This document shows positions 52,555 to 63,970 of a stretch of 64,000 nt of DNA, piece by piece. Position 1 is the first letter of the stretch. Every line of letters begins with the position of its first letter. Source of the stretch: Sinorhizobium alkalisoli (lineage in GTDB: Bacteria > Pseudomonadota > Alphaproteobacteria > Rhizobiales > Rhizobiaceae); NCBI RefSeq assembly GCF_008932245.1, contig NZ_CP034909.1, positions 1,116,001-1,180,000 of the forward strand, in the 5' to 3' direction. The translations under genes and the position numbers were made by a program. Under the pieces are notes generated by a model that saw only the letters and a list, made by a program, of their open reading frames with translations, searched no databases and had not been told where the DNA came from.

Positions 52555-54615
52555 TCAAATATCCAGGTTGTCTGCAAAGACCGCCCGCTCCTGAATGAAG
52601 CGGAATCGAGCGTCGGCCTTGGTGCCCATCAGGCTGTCGACGGCCTCGCGGGTGCCTTCGAAATCGACGTCGTCGATCTCGACCTTGAGCAGGGTGCGGT
52701 TGGCCGGGTCCATGGTCGTTTCCTTGAGCTGCGCCGGCAGCATTTCGCCGAGCCCCTTGAAGCGTCCGATCTCGACCTTGCCCCGGCCGTTGAACTCCGT
52801 CCGCATCAATTCCTCGCGATGCGCGTCGTCGCGGGCATAGAGCGTCTTCGATCCCTGGCTGATCCGATAAAGCGGCGGCACGGCGAGATAGAGATGTCCG
52901 CTGCGGATAAGTTCCGGCATCTCCTGATAGAAGAAGGTGATCAGCAGCGAGGCGATGTGAGCGCCGTCGACGTCGGCGTCGGTCATGATGATGACGCGCT
53001 CGTAGCGCAGGTCCTCCTCACGGTATTTCGAGCGGGTGCCGCAGCCGAGCGCCTGGACGAGATCGCCGATCTGCTGGTTTGCGCCAAGCTTCTCGCGGCC
53101 GGCACTCGCGACGTTCAGGATCTTGCCGCGCAGCGGCAGAATCGCCTGGTTGGCACGGTTGCGTGCCTGCTTGGCCGAGCCGCCGGCCGAATCGCCTTCG
53201 ACGATGAAGAGTTCCGCCCCTTCCGCCGTGTTCTGCGCGCAATCGGCGAGCTTGCCGGGCAGGCGCAGCTTGCGCACTGCCGTCTTGCGGCTGACTTCCT
53301 TTTCCTTGCGCCGGCGGACGCGCTCCTCCGCACGCTCGACGACCCAATCGAGGAGCTTGGCCGCTTCCGCCGGGTTGTCGGCGAGGTAGTGATCGAAGGG
53401 ATCGCGAAGTGCGTTCTCGACGATGCGTTGCGCCTCGACGGTCGCGAGCTTGTCCTTCGTCTGGCCGACGAATTCCGGTTCGCGGATGAAAACCGAGAGC
53501 ATGCCGGCTGCCGAGATCATGACGTCGTCGGTGGTGATGATCGACGCACGCTTGTTCTGGGTAAGCTCCGCATAGTTCTTGAGCCCTTTTGTGAGGGCGA
53601 TGCGCAGGCCTGCCTCGTGCGTCCCGCCCTCCGGCGTCGGGATCGTGTTGCAGTAGGAATGAACCTGCTGGTCGCCGCCATACCAGGTGACGGCCCATTC
53701 GAGCGAGCCGTGACCGCCCGACCGTTCCGATTTGCCGGCGAAGATCTCACGGGTGACGGTGAATTCCTTGCCGAGGGTTGCGGCGAGGTAGTCCTTGAGG
53801 CCGCCGGGGAAATGGAAGACGGCCCTGTCGGGGATTTCCGAGCCTTCCGGCAGGAGTGAGGGATCGCAGGACCAGCGGATTTCGACGCCGCCGAAGAGAT
53901 AGGCCTTGGAGCGGGCCATGCGGAAGAGCCGCGCCGGCTCGAACCGGGCGTGCGGGCCGAAGATCTGCGGATCGGGATGGAAGCGGACCTTCGTGCCGCG
54001 GCGATTGTGCACGTCGCCGAGGTCTTCGAGACCGCCCTGGGGAATGCCGCGGGAGAAGCGCTGGCGATAGAGCCTGCGATTGCGCGCGACCTCGACTTCG
54101 AGCGAGTCCGATAGCGCATTGACGACGGAAACGCCGACGCCGTGCAGGCCGCCGGAGGTCTCATAGGCCTTGCCGTCGAACTTGCCGCCGGCGTGCAGCA
54201 CCGTCATGACGACCTCAAGGGTCGATTTGTTCGGGAATTTCGGGTGGTTCTCGACGGGAATGCCGCGGCCATTGTCGGTGACCGACAGAAAGCCATTGGC
54301 ATCGAGATTGACCTCGATGAAGTTGGCATGGCCGGCGACGGCCTCGTCCATGGAATTGTCGATCACTTCAGCAAAGAGGTGATGCAGCGCCTTCTCGTCT
54401 GTCCCGCCGATATACATGCCCGGGCGCCGGCGCACCGGCTCGAGCCCTTCGAGGACCTCGATCGCCGACGCGTCATAGTCGCTGCCGTCGCTGTCGCGCG
54501 GAGCCGGGTGCGGGGCAGCATTGCTGGCGGCAGGCGTCACAGGTTTGCTCGGCGCGGCATCCGCCGGCTTCGGCTGTTGCGGCATTGCGGAAAAAAGATC
54601 GCTGCTGTCGTCCAT
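52555..54615 (-). CDS. parE: DNA topoisomerase IV subunit B
   Basis: The 686-residue ATPase subunit decatenates daughter chromosomes with ParC. The GHKL ATPase domain has VIDNSMDEAVAG, DNGRGIPVENH and GGLHGVGVSVVNALS; the TOPRIM domain has VEGDSAGGSAKQARNR and DADVDGAHIASLL. The Ala/Pro-rich N-terminal extension (residues 1-50) is normal for rhizobia. I chose ATG 54615 (MDDSSDLFS), a common start in relatives. ATG 54657 has a better ribosome-binding site (GAGGAC) and would add 14 residues. A hairpin lies over that upstream signal. Confidence 0.93.
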   Translation of the reverse strand: MDDSSDLFSAMPQQPKPADAAPSKPVTPAASNAAPHPAPRDSDGSDYDASAIEVLEGLEPVRRRPGMYIGGTDEKALHHLFAEVIDNSMDEAVAGHANFIEVNLDANGFLSVTDNGRGIPVENHPKFPNKSTLEVVMTVLHAGGKFDGKAYETSGGLHGVGVSVVNALSDSLEVEVARNRRLYRQRFSRGIPQGGLEDLGDVHNRRGTKVRFHPDPQIFGPHARFEPARLFRMARSKAYLFGGVEIRWSCDPSLLPEGSEIPDRAVFHFPGGLKDYLAATLGKEFTVTREIFAGKSERSGGHGSLEWAVTWYGGDQQVHSYCNTIPTPEGGTHEAGLRIALTKGLKNYAELTQNKRASIITTDDVMISAAGMLSVFIREPEFVGQTKDKLATVEAQRIVENALRDPFDHYLADNPAEAAKLLDWVVERAEERVRRRKEKEVSRKTAVRKLRLPGKLADCAQNTAEGAELFIVEGDSAGGSAKQARNRANQAILPLRGKILNVASAGREKLGANQQIGDLVQALGCGTRSKYREEDLRYERVIIMTDADVDGAHIASLLITFFYQEMPELIRSGHLYLAVPPLYRISQGSKTLYARDDAHREELMRTEFNGRGKVEIGRFKGLGEMLPAQLKETTMDPANRTLLKVEIDDVDFEGTREAVDSLMGTKADARFRFIQERAVFADNLDI

Positions 54616-54660
54616 GGATCGGTTCAAATCGTTCCTGTCGTCTCGTATCGGCGGCATGCT

Positions 54661-54690
54661 TGTCCTCAGATCGGATGCGATTTGAGGACA
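54661..54690. promoter_or_regulatory. 12-bp inverted repeat in the parE leader
   Basis: TGTCCTCAGATC (54661-54672) and GATTTGAGGACA (54679-54690) pair over 12 positions with one G-U pair, around GGATGC. It lies 46 bases before parE ATG 54615 and covers the GAGGAC ribosome-binding site of the alternative start at 54657. It could be an operator or an RNA hairpin. Confidence 0.5.
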
Positions 54691-54918
54691 GGCATGCTCG
54701 CAGGCCATAGCAAGAGCTCGGCGCTGCCGCCATCCTCGCCGCGCGAATCACCCACGAATTCTGCCAGAGTCTCGTGCAAAGCGCGAACAAAAAGTGAACG
54801 TCCAGGGCTTCGAAAGGGCGAGAAACTCGAAAACGCGGCGAATTGCCGGCTACAGTGTTGCGTGCCGGCAGTGCCGATGGCAAGGCATGGGCCGAACAAG
54901 GGAGCCCGCCGGGTGTCT

Positions 54919-55797
54919 ATGTCCACAGTTGTTTTATCCATGCGTTGGCCGATCGCGGCGCTTTTCTTCCTCGGCCTTGCAACGGCTTCGAGTGCTGCGG
55001 GGCTGCGGCCCTTCAAGGACGACCTCTTCACCTATGGCCGGGTGCTCCGGCAGGAGGACGGCGGCGACTTTCGGGTCGTCGACTATCAGGAACTGCGGGA
55101 TATCAACGGGCGGGACGAGGTTCCGGAGCGGCGCGTCAAGCAGGCCTATGTGTCCCTGGGGGTGAGGCAGGCGCAGGTGAACGAGACGCTCGACTTCGGC
55201 AATCGGTCCCTCGACGTCACACGCATCGGGCCCGAGCGCGGCGGGGCTTTCACGGTGATCTTCATTCACGGCCGTGGTGGCGACCGGCGCCTCGGCGCCA
55301 ATGATTTTTCCTTCGGCGGCAACTTCAATCGCATCAAGAACCTCGCCCTCGCCAATGGTGGCACCTACTATGCCCCGAGCGTCCGCAGCTTCGACGCGGC
55401 GGGCGTGGCGGATATCGCGGCGCTGATCCGCTTTGCTTCAGTCAATTCCGGCGGGAGGCCGGTCGTGCTCTCCTGCGCCTCGATGGGCAGCTTCATCTGC
55501 TGGGGCATCGCGCGCGACGGGGCGGCCGGAGCCGCGCTCGGCGGCATGATGATCATGGGCGGCGCTGCGGATCCTGATTTCCGGAAGAGCGCCGCATTCA
55601 AGGCCGGGCTCCCGATCCATTTTAGTCACGGCAGCCGCGACACTGTCTATGCGGCCGAAGCGCAGGTCGCGTTCTATCGCGCGCTCAAGACCAAAGGCTA
55701 CCCGGCGCGCTTCGTCCTGTTCGAAACGGGATCGCACGGGACGCCCGTGCGCATGACCGACTGGCGCGACGCGTTGAACTGGATATTGTATCGCTAG
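54919..55797 (+). CDS. Exported alpha/beta-hydrolase-like protein
   Basis: The 292-residue protein has a signal peptide (MRWPIAALFFLGLATASSAAG, cleavage near residue 27) and an alpha/beta-hydrolase pattern: the oxyanion loop HGRGGDRR, a nucleophile elbow-like CASMGSF, and a late histidine in ETGSHGTPV. No specific esterase family is clear. Start options are ATG 54919, GTG 54913 or ATG 54940. It is followed 28 bases later by the DprE1-like gene and may share its transcript. Confidence 0.82.
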   Translation: MSTVVLSMRWPIAALFFLGLATASSAAGLRPFKDDLFTYGRVLRQEDGGDFRVVDYQELRDINGRDEVPERRVKQAYVSLGVRQAQVNETLDFGNRSLDVTRIGPERGGAFTVIFIHGRGGDRRLGANDFSFGGNFNRIKNLALANGGTYYAPSVRSFDAAGVADIAALIRFASVNSGGRPVVLSCASMGSFICWGIARDGAAGAALGGMMIMGGAADPDFRKSAAFKAGLPIHFSHGSRDTVYAAEAQVAFYRALKTKGYPARFVLFETGSHGTPVRMTDWRDALNWILYR

Positions 55798-55825
55798 CCG
55801 TGCTGTCCCAGGAGCCGATGCGCCG

Positions 55826-57142
55826 ATGAGTCTCAACGGGTTTGAAAACTGGCGATGGCCCGCACCGGAAAGTGGGCGCGTGATCTCGCCGGACGACTAC
55901 GAAGAGCGCCTCGGCGAGTTGGAGCCGATGGCCTACCTGCCGGTCGGCAAGGCTCTGAGCTATGGCGACAGCAGCCGCAACAGCCAGGGAACGCTGATCG
56001 ACAGTGCTCGACACAACCGCATTCTGTCCTTCGATCCCGGGACAGGCGTGATTGTCTGCGAGGCCGGCGTTACGCTCAATGAGGTTCTCGCCAGAGCAAT
56101 CCCGCATCGCTTCTTTCTGCCGGTAACGCCGCGTACCGGTCTTGCAACGATCGGCGGTGCCGTCGCAAACGACATTCACGGCGACAATCACCATGCGCGC
56201 GGGACCTTCGGAAATCACATCCGGCGTTTGACGCTGATGCGCTCCGACGGCGAGCGACTGACCTGTTCGACCGTCGAGAATGCCGAGATTTTTGCGGCGA
56301 CGATCGGCGGCCTCGGCCTGACCGGCCTTATCCTCGAGGTCGAACTCAGGCTGATGAAGGTACCGTCGCCGCACGTGCAGCAGCACGCCTGCCGCTTCGA
56401 TGACCTCGATGAGGGTCTTGTGCTTCTCGACCGTGCCTGTGAGGAGCACGAATATGCCGTCGCCTGGATAGACCAGCTGTCGTCCGGCCGCCGGGCGGGC
56501 AGGGGCGTTCTCTGGGCGGCCGATCATGCGGACAGCTCCTGCGAGTTTCCGGACATTCCGAAGCGGCTCACGCTTTCCGTGCCCTATGCACCGCCTTTCC
56601 TGAACACCGCCGGGCTACGGGTCTTCAACGAATATCACTTCCGCAGGGTGCCGCCCCGGGAAACGGTCTCGACCGAGAAATGGACCTCCTATTTCCATCC
56701 GCTCGACCGGTATACGGCTTGGAACCGGCTCTACGGGCCTCGCGGGCCATGTCAGCACCAGAGCGTCTTTCCCGTCGAGAGAGCCCGCGAGACGACGCTT
56801 CGCTTGCTGGAAACCGCCCGCCGGGCCGGGCATGCCTCCTTCCAGACCACGTTGCATCGCTTCGGCGACAATGCCGCACGAGGACTGCTTTCCTTTGCGC
56901 GGCCGGGCTTCAGCCTGACCCTGGATTTCGCCAATCAGGGTGAGGCGACCGTGAAACTGCTCGGTGGGCTCGATCGCATCGTCGTGGAAGCTGGCGGCGT
57001 GGTCAATCCGGGAAAGGATTTCCGCATGGAGCCCGAGATTTTCGAGGCCTCTTTCCCGGCGTGGAAGAAGCTCGAGGCCTTGCGTGACCCCGCATTGGTA
57101 TCGGATTTCTGGCGGCGCACGGCTCTCGCTTTGAGGCGCTGA
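55826..57142 (+). CDS. DprE1-like FAD-dependent oxidoreductase
   Basis: The 438-residue flavoenzyme of the VAO family has an N-terminal FAD-binding PCMH domain (LPVGKALSYGDSSRNSQGTLID, TPRTGLATIGGAVANDIHGDNHHARGTFG, TIGGLGLTGLILEVEL) and a C-terminal ALO-like substrate domain. The order and motifs match decaprenylphosphoryl-ribose oxidase (DprE1) homologues. In mycobacteria DprE1 makes the arabinose donor for cell-wall arabinan; here no DprE2 or polyprenyl transferase gene is nearby, so the substrate is open. Length is close to DprE1 (about 460). Confidence 0.85.
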   Translation: MSLNGFENWRWPAPESGRVISPDDYEERLGELEPMAYLPVGKALSYGDSSRNSQGTLIDSARHNRILSFDPGTGVIVCEAGVTLNEVLARAIPHRFFLPVTPRTGLATIGGAVANDIHGDNHHARGTFGNHIRRLTLMRSDGERLTCSTVENAEIFAATIGGLGLTGLILEVELRLMKVPSPHVQQHACRFDDLDEGLVLLDRACEEHEYAVAWIDQLSSGRRAGRGVLWAADHADSSCEFPDIPKRLTLSVPYAPPFLNTAGLRVFNEYHFRRVPPRETVSTEKWTSYFHPLDRYTAWNRLYGPRGPCQHQSVFPVERARETTLRLLETARRAGHASFQTTLHRFGDNAARGLLSFARPGFSLTLDFANQGEATVKLLGGLDRIVVEAGGVVNPGKDFRMEPEIFEASFPAWKKLEALRDPALVSDFWRRTALALRR

Positions 57143-57148
57143 CGGCTA

Positions 57149-57754
57149 TCAGCGCCTTACGCCCCTGATGTCCATGTCGAAGCGGACCACGTTGGAATAG
57201 ATGGGCGTTCCGACGTCCATTCCATAGGGGGCGCGGCGTATTTCGCCTCGGATGGTGAAGCGGATCGAACGCTGGGCCGAATCCGTCAGCGTAACGGCGA
57301 AACGCTCCGTGTGCGTCTTGCCGCGCGCGGTGAGCGCGCCCTCTACGGTTGCCGTGCCGGGGCCGGTCTGCGCGACGCTGGTCGAGCGGAAGGTCACCGT
57401 CTGGAAATTCGCCGTGTCGAAGACGGCGCTGGAGCGCAGGAAATTCTCGATCCGTTGTTCCCGCGCCCGGACACTTTCCGGATAAAGTGTGAATTCCACG
57501 GAAGACCGCCCCACGTCCCGGCCGTTTATCTGGAACGTGCCGGAAAACCTCGCAAACTCGCCGGCGACCCCGCTGCCGCCCCCAACCTGCGGAACGATGA
57601 AACGAATACTGGAAGAGCTGGCGATGCGATAGCTACCGGCCGCTTGCGCGAGCGTCGGCGCTTGGGCGTCCGCAGCCCCTGCCATGAGAAAAAGGGCGAG
57701 AGGAAGAGTGACTTTCAATGCGTTTCGTCCCGAGACGGGGCAATGGGCGATCAT
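57149..57754 (-). CDS. YceI-family periplasmic protein
   Basis: The 201-residue protein has a signal peptide (ALKVTLPLALFLMAGAADA, residues 12-30) and a YceI lipocalin-like barrel: GSYRIASSSSIRFIVPQVGG, FARFSGTFQINGRD, VEFTLYPESVRAREQRIENFLRSSAVFDTANFQTVTFRS, and VEGALTARGKTHTERFAVTL. YceI proteins bind long polyisoprenoids, including quinone-like molecules. It lies three bases after the cytochrome b561 gene, a common pairing that suggests a quinone-linked electron step. Confidence 0.92.
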   Translation of the reverse strand: MIAHCPVSGRNALKVTLPLALFLMAGAADAQAPTLAQAAGSYRIASSSSIRFIVPQVGGGSGVAGEFARFSGTFQINGRDVGRSSVEFTLYPESVRAREQRIENFLRSSAVFDTANFQTVTFRSTSVAQTGPGTATVEGALTARGKTHTERFAVTLTDSAQRSIRFTIRGEIRRAPYGMDVGTPIYSNVVRFDMDIRGVRR

Positions 57755-57757
57755 GAT

Positions 57758-58369
57758 TCATCTCCTCACGACAGTCTCGTCGTCCGCGGCCTCGATCGCT
57801 CTGTCGCTTGCATCAACACTCGAGTGCAGCATGCGGGTGAGAACGGCGTCGCGCCGGACGATATGATGGAAAAGCGCCGCCGCCGCATGGGCGGCGATGA
57901 GGCCGAGCATGACATAAGCGAGTGCGGCATGCGCGAAGGTCCAGAATGCCTCCTCTGCATCCGACTTCGGCAGCGGCAGGTGCGGAATGGCGACAAGGTT
58001 GAAGTAAAAGCTCGGAATGTCGAGCGTCGAGGCGGAGGCGACTGCCCAGCCGGCAAGCGGTACCAGGAGGCCGATGGCGATGAGCGCCCGATGCATCAGC
58101 CGGGAAGCCGTGCGCTCGAGAGGACCGAGGCTTGCAACCGGCTGGGGATGCCGCTCGACAAACCACCAAGCCGCGCGCAGGATCGCCAGCCCCATCGTGG
58201 TGAAGCCGAAGGACTTGTGCCACTGATAAAGTGAGAATTGCAGTGATGGCTCGATCTCGATTCGCCGCATCAGGATACCGATCAGCATGAGGCCGAGGAT
58301 CAGCGCCGCGAGCGTCCAGTGCAGTATGATGGTGATCGCTCCAAATCCGTCTTCGCTGTTGCGCAGCAT
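57758..58369 (-). CDS. Cytochrome b561-family membrane protein
   Basis: The 203-residue protein has four membrane helices with histidines for two b-type hemes: IILHWTLAALI, LYQWHKSFGFT, LMHRALIAIG and TFAHAALAYVMLGLIAAHAAAALFHH. Family members exchange electrons with quinol. ATG 58369 has AGGAAGG upstream. It is co-directional and nearly contiguous with the YceI gene downstream. Confidence 0.92.
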   Translation of the reverse strand: MLRNSEDGFGAITIILHWTLAALILGLMLIGILMRRIEIEPSLQFSLYQWHKSFGFTTMGLAILRAAWWFVERHPQPVASLGPLERTASRLMHRALIAIGLLVPLAGWAVASASTLDIPSFYFNLVAIPHLPLPKSDAEEAFWTFAHAALAYVMLGLIAAHAAAALFHHIVRRDAVLTRMLHSSVDASDRAIEAADDETVVRR

Positions 58370-58600
58370 GCTCGCCTTCCTAGATCGTTTCCGCACCGGC
58401 TTCTGCTTTTCAACGTGAGACGCCCGAGGCGCCGGCTTTATTCGTCGCCCTTGTATGATCCTCGGTGTGGGACGCGTTCAGGGATCATCCCTATGCGGAC
58501 CTCGGCGACCACCGCACAATCGATCAAGGGTGCTTTCAATTGAGCGGGCGATTTGCTAGGCCGCTTGCCCGAGAGGAATATCTTGTCCGGAGGAAAGTTC

Positions 58601-59371
58601 ATGACGCCCGATATCCGCCCGCTCGTTGCCGGAAACTGGAAGATGAATGGAACGCGTCAATCGCTGGACCAGATCAAAGCGATCGCGGAGGGCGTCAAGG
58701 GTGAGCTTTCGGCGAAAGTGGAGACGCTGATCTGCCCGCCCGCGACTCTGCTTTACGTCGCGACTGCGCTTTGCGAGGACAGTCCGCTCGAGATCGGCGC
58801 CCAGGATTGCCATCAGAAGCAGTCGGGCGCTCACACCGGCGATATTTCCGCCGAGATGATCGCGGATTGCTTCGGTACCCATGTCATTATCGGCCACTCC
58901 GAACGCCGCACCGATCACGCCGAAAGCGATGCGCTTGTAAGGGCCAAGACCGAAGCGGCCTACGCCGCCGAACTCGTGGCGATCGTTTGCATCGGCGAGA
59001 CAGAAGCGGAACGGAAGAGCGGCAAGACGCTCGACATTCTGAAGCGCCAGCTTGCGGAAAGCCTGCCGGACGGGGCGACTGCCGCGAACACGGTTATCGC
59101 CTACGAGCCGGTCTGGGCGATCGGTACGGGAGTGACGCCCACCGTCGCCGACGTCGAGGAGGCGCACGCTTTCATGCGTCAGGAACTGGTTGCGCGCTTC
59201 GGCGCCGAAGGTGGGAAGATGCGCATTCTCTATGGCGGCTCCGTCAAGCCGTCCAATGCCAAGGAATTGATGGGCATCGCCAACGTCGACGGCGCTTTGA
59301 TCGGTGGCGCCAGCTTGAAAGCGGAAGATTTTCTCGCCATCTACGGCGCCTATGCAGAATTGACTGCATGA
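58601..59371 (+). CDS. tpiA: Triosephosphate isomerase
   Basis: The 256-residue TIM barrel interconverts dihydroxyacetone phosphate and glyceraldehyde 3-phosphate. Catalytic K14 is in AGNWKMNGT, the histidine in [11 protein letters not shown], and the glutamate in [12 protein letters not shown]; the phosphate loop GGSVKPSNA is intact. ATG 58601 has GGAGG seven bases upstream. It starts the conserved tpiA-secG-pyrG-kdsA-eno order. Confidence 0.96.
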   Translation: MTPDIRPLVAGNWKMNGTRQSLDQIKAIAEGVKGELSAKVETLICPPATLLYVATALCEDSPLEIGAQDCHQKQSGAHTGDISAEMIADCFGTHVIIGHSERRTDHAESDALVRAKTEAAYAAELVAIVCIGETEAERKSGKTLDILKRQLAESLPDGATAANTVIAYEPVWAIGTGVTPTVADVEEAHAFMRQELVARFGAEGGKMRILYGGSVKPSNAKELMGIANVDGALIGGASLKAEDFLAIYGAYAELTA

Positions 59372-59394
59372 CCGCGTGGCGATCCACAGTACCG

Positions 59395-59490
59395 AGTGTC
59401 TCTACGGACGCGCAAAAGACGCTGTAGCACTTTGAATCGCTGCTTGTTCTTGTCCCCCTGAATCGGACGGGTTTCCAGGAAACATGCAGT
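59395..59490 (+). repeat. Mosaic repeat A+B, diverged
   Basis: After the tpiA stop a diverged module A (CTACGGACGCGCAAAAGACG, CTGTAGCACTTTGAATCG) joins a B-type block starting CTGCTTGTTCTTG and ending GGAAACATGCAGT. The B palindrome is much weaker here than at 19952-19995. Confidence 0.6.
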
Positions 59491-59609
59491 GCCGGGGGCT
59501 TGGAATAGCCGTTGGCTTGGTATAAAGAGGCGCCAAATTCGCGCGCAGCCCGTTCTGCGGCCGCGAAGGTTCGATTCGAATGCTCCGCAGAGGGCAGGAC
59601 TGGAAGCTG

Positions 59610-60071
59610 ATGCAGACCGTACTACTCGTCATCTATCTCATGGTCGTCGTCGCCCTGATCGGCGTCGTCCTCATTCAGCGTTCCGAAGGTGGCGGTCTCG
59701 GCATCGGCGGCGGCTCGGGCTTCATGTCGGCCCGCGGCACGGCCAATGCGCTGACCCGCACCACGGCCATCCTTGCCTTTCTCTTCTTTGCGCTGGCGCT
59801 CGCCATGGGCATTCTCTCGCGCTACGAGCCGCGGGAAACCGATATTCTCGAGCGCATTCCCGGCACGGGTGCCAGCGGCGGCGTGCTTGATTCGCTTGGC
59901 GGCGGCCAGTCGGCGCCGGCCGGCGGAGCCACCGAGGCTCCGGCCAACGGCAACGGCGTTCCCGCGGGCGGCGCGCAAGCTCCTGCTCAGGCACCGGCTG
60001 GAGCCGCGCCCGAGGCGCCCGCTGCCGGCGCGAGCGGCAATGCGGGCTCGCAGGTCCCGAGCGGCCAGTAA
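59610..60071 (+). CDS. secG: Preprotein translocase subunit SecG
   Basis: The 153-residue protein has two membrane helices (MQTVLLVIYLMVVVALIGVVLIQ and a second at about residues 52-72) separated by the SecG motif QRSEGGGLGIGGGSGFMSARGTAN. A long Ala/Pro/Gly-rich tail (about residues 95-153) follows, as in other rhizobial SecG proteins. SecG supports SecYE in protein export. ATG 59610 is the conserved start. A terminator follows at once. Confidence 0.93.
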   Translation: MQTVLLVIYLMVVVALIGVVLIQRSEGGGLGIGGGSGFMSARGTANALTRTTAILAFLFFALALAMGILSRYEPRETDILERIPGTGASGGVLDSLGGGQSAPAGGATEAPANGNGVPAGGAQAPAQAPAGAAPEAPAAGASGNAGSQVPSGQ

Positions 60072-60093
60072 GGCCGCAGGCCGAAAGTACCCG

Positions 60094-60126
60094 CCGGCGG
60101 ATGTTTCATCCGCCGGTTTTGTTTTG
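60094..60126 (+). terminator. Intrinsic terminator after secG
   Basis: A perfect 10-bp stem, CCGGCGGATG (60094-60103) with its complement at 60107-60116, around a TTT loop, followed by TTTTGTTTTG. It lies 22 bases after the secG stop and separates secG from pyrG. Confidence 0.9.
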
Positions 60127-60131
60127 TGTGA

Positions 60132-61847
<1,716 letters not shown>

Positions 61848-61855
61848 GGCGACCC

Positions 61856-61962
61856 TGCCGCGCCGCGCGTTCTAATCCGACGCGCAAACGTCGCTGCAGC
61901 AGTTTCGAATTGCCGCAGGCTGTTTGTCCCTTGATCGAGGTCGATTTGGAGACATGCTGTAG
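61856..61962 (+). repeat. Mosaic repeat A+B
   Basis: Module A (GCCGCGCCGCGCGTTCTAAT, CCGACGCGCAAACGTCGCTG, CAGCAGTTTCGAATTGCC) joins module B: GCAGGCTGTTTGTCCCTTGA, TCGAGGTCGA, TTTGGAGACATGCTGTAG. The order equals that at 19896-19995 but the palindrome arms are imperfect. Confidence 0.75.
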
Positions 61963-62064
61963 GGCCGGCCGCTGGCGTTTGAGGCCTGGAGAGACTTCCC
62001 GCGCTTGCAATCGTCCTGCAAAAATTGCAAACAGCGGCTAACCGGTCCATCCAGGGATTCTGCC

Positions 62065-62955
62065 ATGAACCTCGCCACGCGAACCGCCCGCCCGCTCGAT
62101 CATCTCGTGTTGCCGGTGGCCGATCTTGCCCGGGCAAGGCGTCGGCTGACGGATCTCGGCTTCACCGTTGCCGAGGATGCCCGCCACCCCTTCGGCACGG
62201 AAAACGCCTGCGTCTTCTTCTCGGATAACAGCTATCTGGAGCCGCTTGCCATTGCCTCGCGCGAGGAATGTGAGGCGGCTGCGCTCGACGGCAACGTCTT
62301 CGTCGCGCGGGACCAGGCATTCCGCTTCCGCCGGGGTCCCGAGGGGTTGTCAGCGGTTGTGCTCGGGACGCCGGACGCAGCCGAGGATCACATCCGCTTC
62401 CGTTCGCTTGGCCTTTCCGGCGGCGACATGCTGGAATTCTCCCGGGCGATGCGCATGGCAGACGGCCGCGAGGGTTTGGGATCCTTCCGCCTTGCCTTCG
62501 CCGCGGATCTGCGTGCACCCGACTTCTTTCTTTTCTGCTGTCAGCGCCTTCGCGCGCTCCCCGTCGACAGCGCGGTGCTGCACCATCACGAGAACGGCGT
62601 GCTTGGCATTGCCGAAGTCGTCCTGTCGGAGCCGAACCCCACGGACTTCCAGTATCTGCTGCAGGAGGCCGTCGCCGAACGCGAAGTTGCGGCGCACTCC
62701 TTCGGCATGGATATTCAAATGGGTAGCGCCAAGCTCTCCGTCCTCAATCCCGCCGGCATGGAAGCGTTCTTCGGCCGAACGATCAGCGACAGCGACCGGG
62801 GCCTGCGCGGCCGGGCGGTCGTTTTCCGTGTCGCGGATATCGAGGCGACCCGGGCGCTGTTCGCGCAGAACGACATCGAATTCGCAGAAATGTGCGGACG
62901 CCTCATTGTCCCGGAAGTGCCGGGGCAGGGGGTGATTTTCGCGTTTGGAGTGTAA
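62065..62955 (+). CDS. VOC-superfamily glyoxalase-like protein
   Basis: The 296-residue protein has two VOC-type halves. The first begins [53 protein letters not shown], a Glyoxalase_3-like domain; the second runs from about residue 175 ([18 protein letters not shown]). Substrate is unknown. The gene sits between pyrG and kdsA and ends two bases before kdsA, so it is likely translated with it. ATG 62065 gives the family start. Confidence 0.85.
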   Translation: MNLATRTARPLDHLVLPVADLARARRRLTDLGFTVAEDARHPFGTENACVFFSDNSYLEPLAIASREECEAAALDGNVFVARDQAFRFRRGPEGLSAVVLGTPDAAEDHIRFRSLGLSGGDMLEFSRAMRMADGREGLGSFRLAFAADLRAPDFFLFCCQRLRALPVDSAVLHHHENGVLGIAEVVLSEPNPTDFQYLLQEAVAEREVAAHSFGMDIQMGSAKLSVLNPAGMEAFFGRTISDSDRGLRGRAVVFRVADIEATRALFAQNDIEFAEMCGRLIVPEVPGQGVIFAFGV

Positions 62956-62957
62956 GG

Positions 62958-63797
62958 ATGGAAAGCAATTATAGGGTCGTCGTCGGCGAGGGTGCCGGTC
63001 AGGTGGTGTTCTCGCAGAGGGAGCGGTTGACGCTGATCGCCGGCCCCTGCCAGATGGAAAGTCGCGAGCATGCCTTCATGATCGCCGGCAAGCTTGTCGA
63101 GATCTGCAAGGCGCTGAACGTCGGTCTCGTCTACAAGTCCTCCTTCGACAAGGCGAACCGCACGTCGCTCTCGGGCAAGCGTGGCATCGGCCTCGACAAG
63201 GCGATGGAGGTCTTTGCCGATCTCAAGCAGGAATTCGGCTTCCCGGTCCTGACGGACATCCACACTGAAGAGCAATGCGCGATGGTCGCCGAGACGGTCG
63301 ATATCCTGCAGATTCCGGCCTTCCTGTGCCGCCAGACCGACCTGCTCGTCGCTGCGGCAAGGACCGGGCGCGCCATCAACGTCAAGAAGGGCCAGTTCCT
63401 CGCCCCCTGGGATATGAAGAACGTGCTCGCCAAGTTCACGGCTAGTGGCAATCCGAACGTGCTTCTCTGCGAGCGCGGCGCCTCCTTCGGCTACAACACG
63501 CTCGTCTCGGACATGCGCGCGCTGCCGATCATGGCGGGGCTCGGGGCGCCCGTCGTCTTCGATGCGACCCACTCCGTGCAGCAGCCGGGCGGCCAGGGCG
63601 GTTCGACCGGCGGCCAGCGCGAATTCGTCGAGACGCTGGCGCGCGCGGCCGTCGCCGTCGGCATCGCCGGTCTCTTCATCGAGACACACGAGGATCCCGA
63701 CAATGCGCCGTCCGACGGGCCGAACATGGTGCCACTCGAGAACATGCCGCGGCTTCTCGAAACGCTGCTCGCCTTCGATGCGATCGCTAAGGCCTGA
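62958..63797 (+). CDS. kdsA: 3-deoxy-8-phosphooctulonate (KDO-8-phosphate) synthase
   Basis: The 279-residue enzyme condenses phosphoenolpyruvate with arabinose 5-phosphate, the first committed step of KDO synthesis for lipopolysaccharide. Signatures include [69 protein letters not shown] and [15 protein letters not shown] 62958 follows TAAGG. Length matches KdsA enzymes. Confidence 0.96.
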   Translation: MESNYRVVVGEGAGQVVFSQRERLTLIAGPCQMESREHAFMIAGKLVEICKALNVGLVYKSSFDKANRTSLSGKRGIGLDKAMEVFADLKQEFGFPVLTDIHTEEQCAMVAETVDILQIPAFLCRQTDLLVAAARTGRAINVKKGQFLAPWDMKNVLAKFTASGNPNVLLCERGASFGYNTLVSDMRALPIMAGLGAPVVFDATHSVQQPGGQGGSTGGQREFVETLARAAVAVGIAGLFIETHEDPDNAPSDGPNMVPLENMPRLLETLLAFDAIAKA

Positions 63798-63970
63798 GCG
63801 ACGTTGAATTTCGTGGAGCGCGATGGTGCACCTAGTCGCGCGACACCAATAATCAGACCGGATTGGGGCGGAGTGCACTTTCTCCCATCCCACTCTGGCG
63901 TCATTGAAAATTCGAGGTCATGAATTAAGACTGACCCCGATAAACCGCCGCCCTAACCCGAGGAAAGATC

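Noticed and set aside
63830..63965. Possible insertion-sequence remnant between kdsA and eno
   Set aside because: The stretch around AATTAAGACTGACCCC looks vaguely like an element end, but there is no inverted partner, target duplication or transposase fragment.
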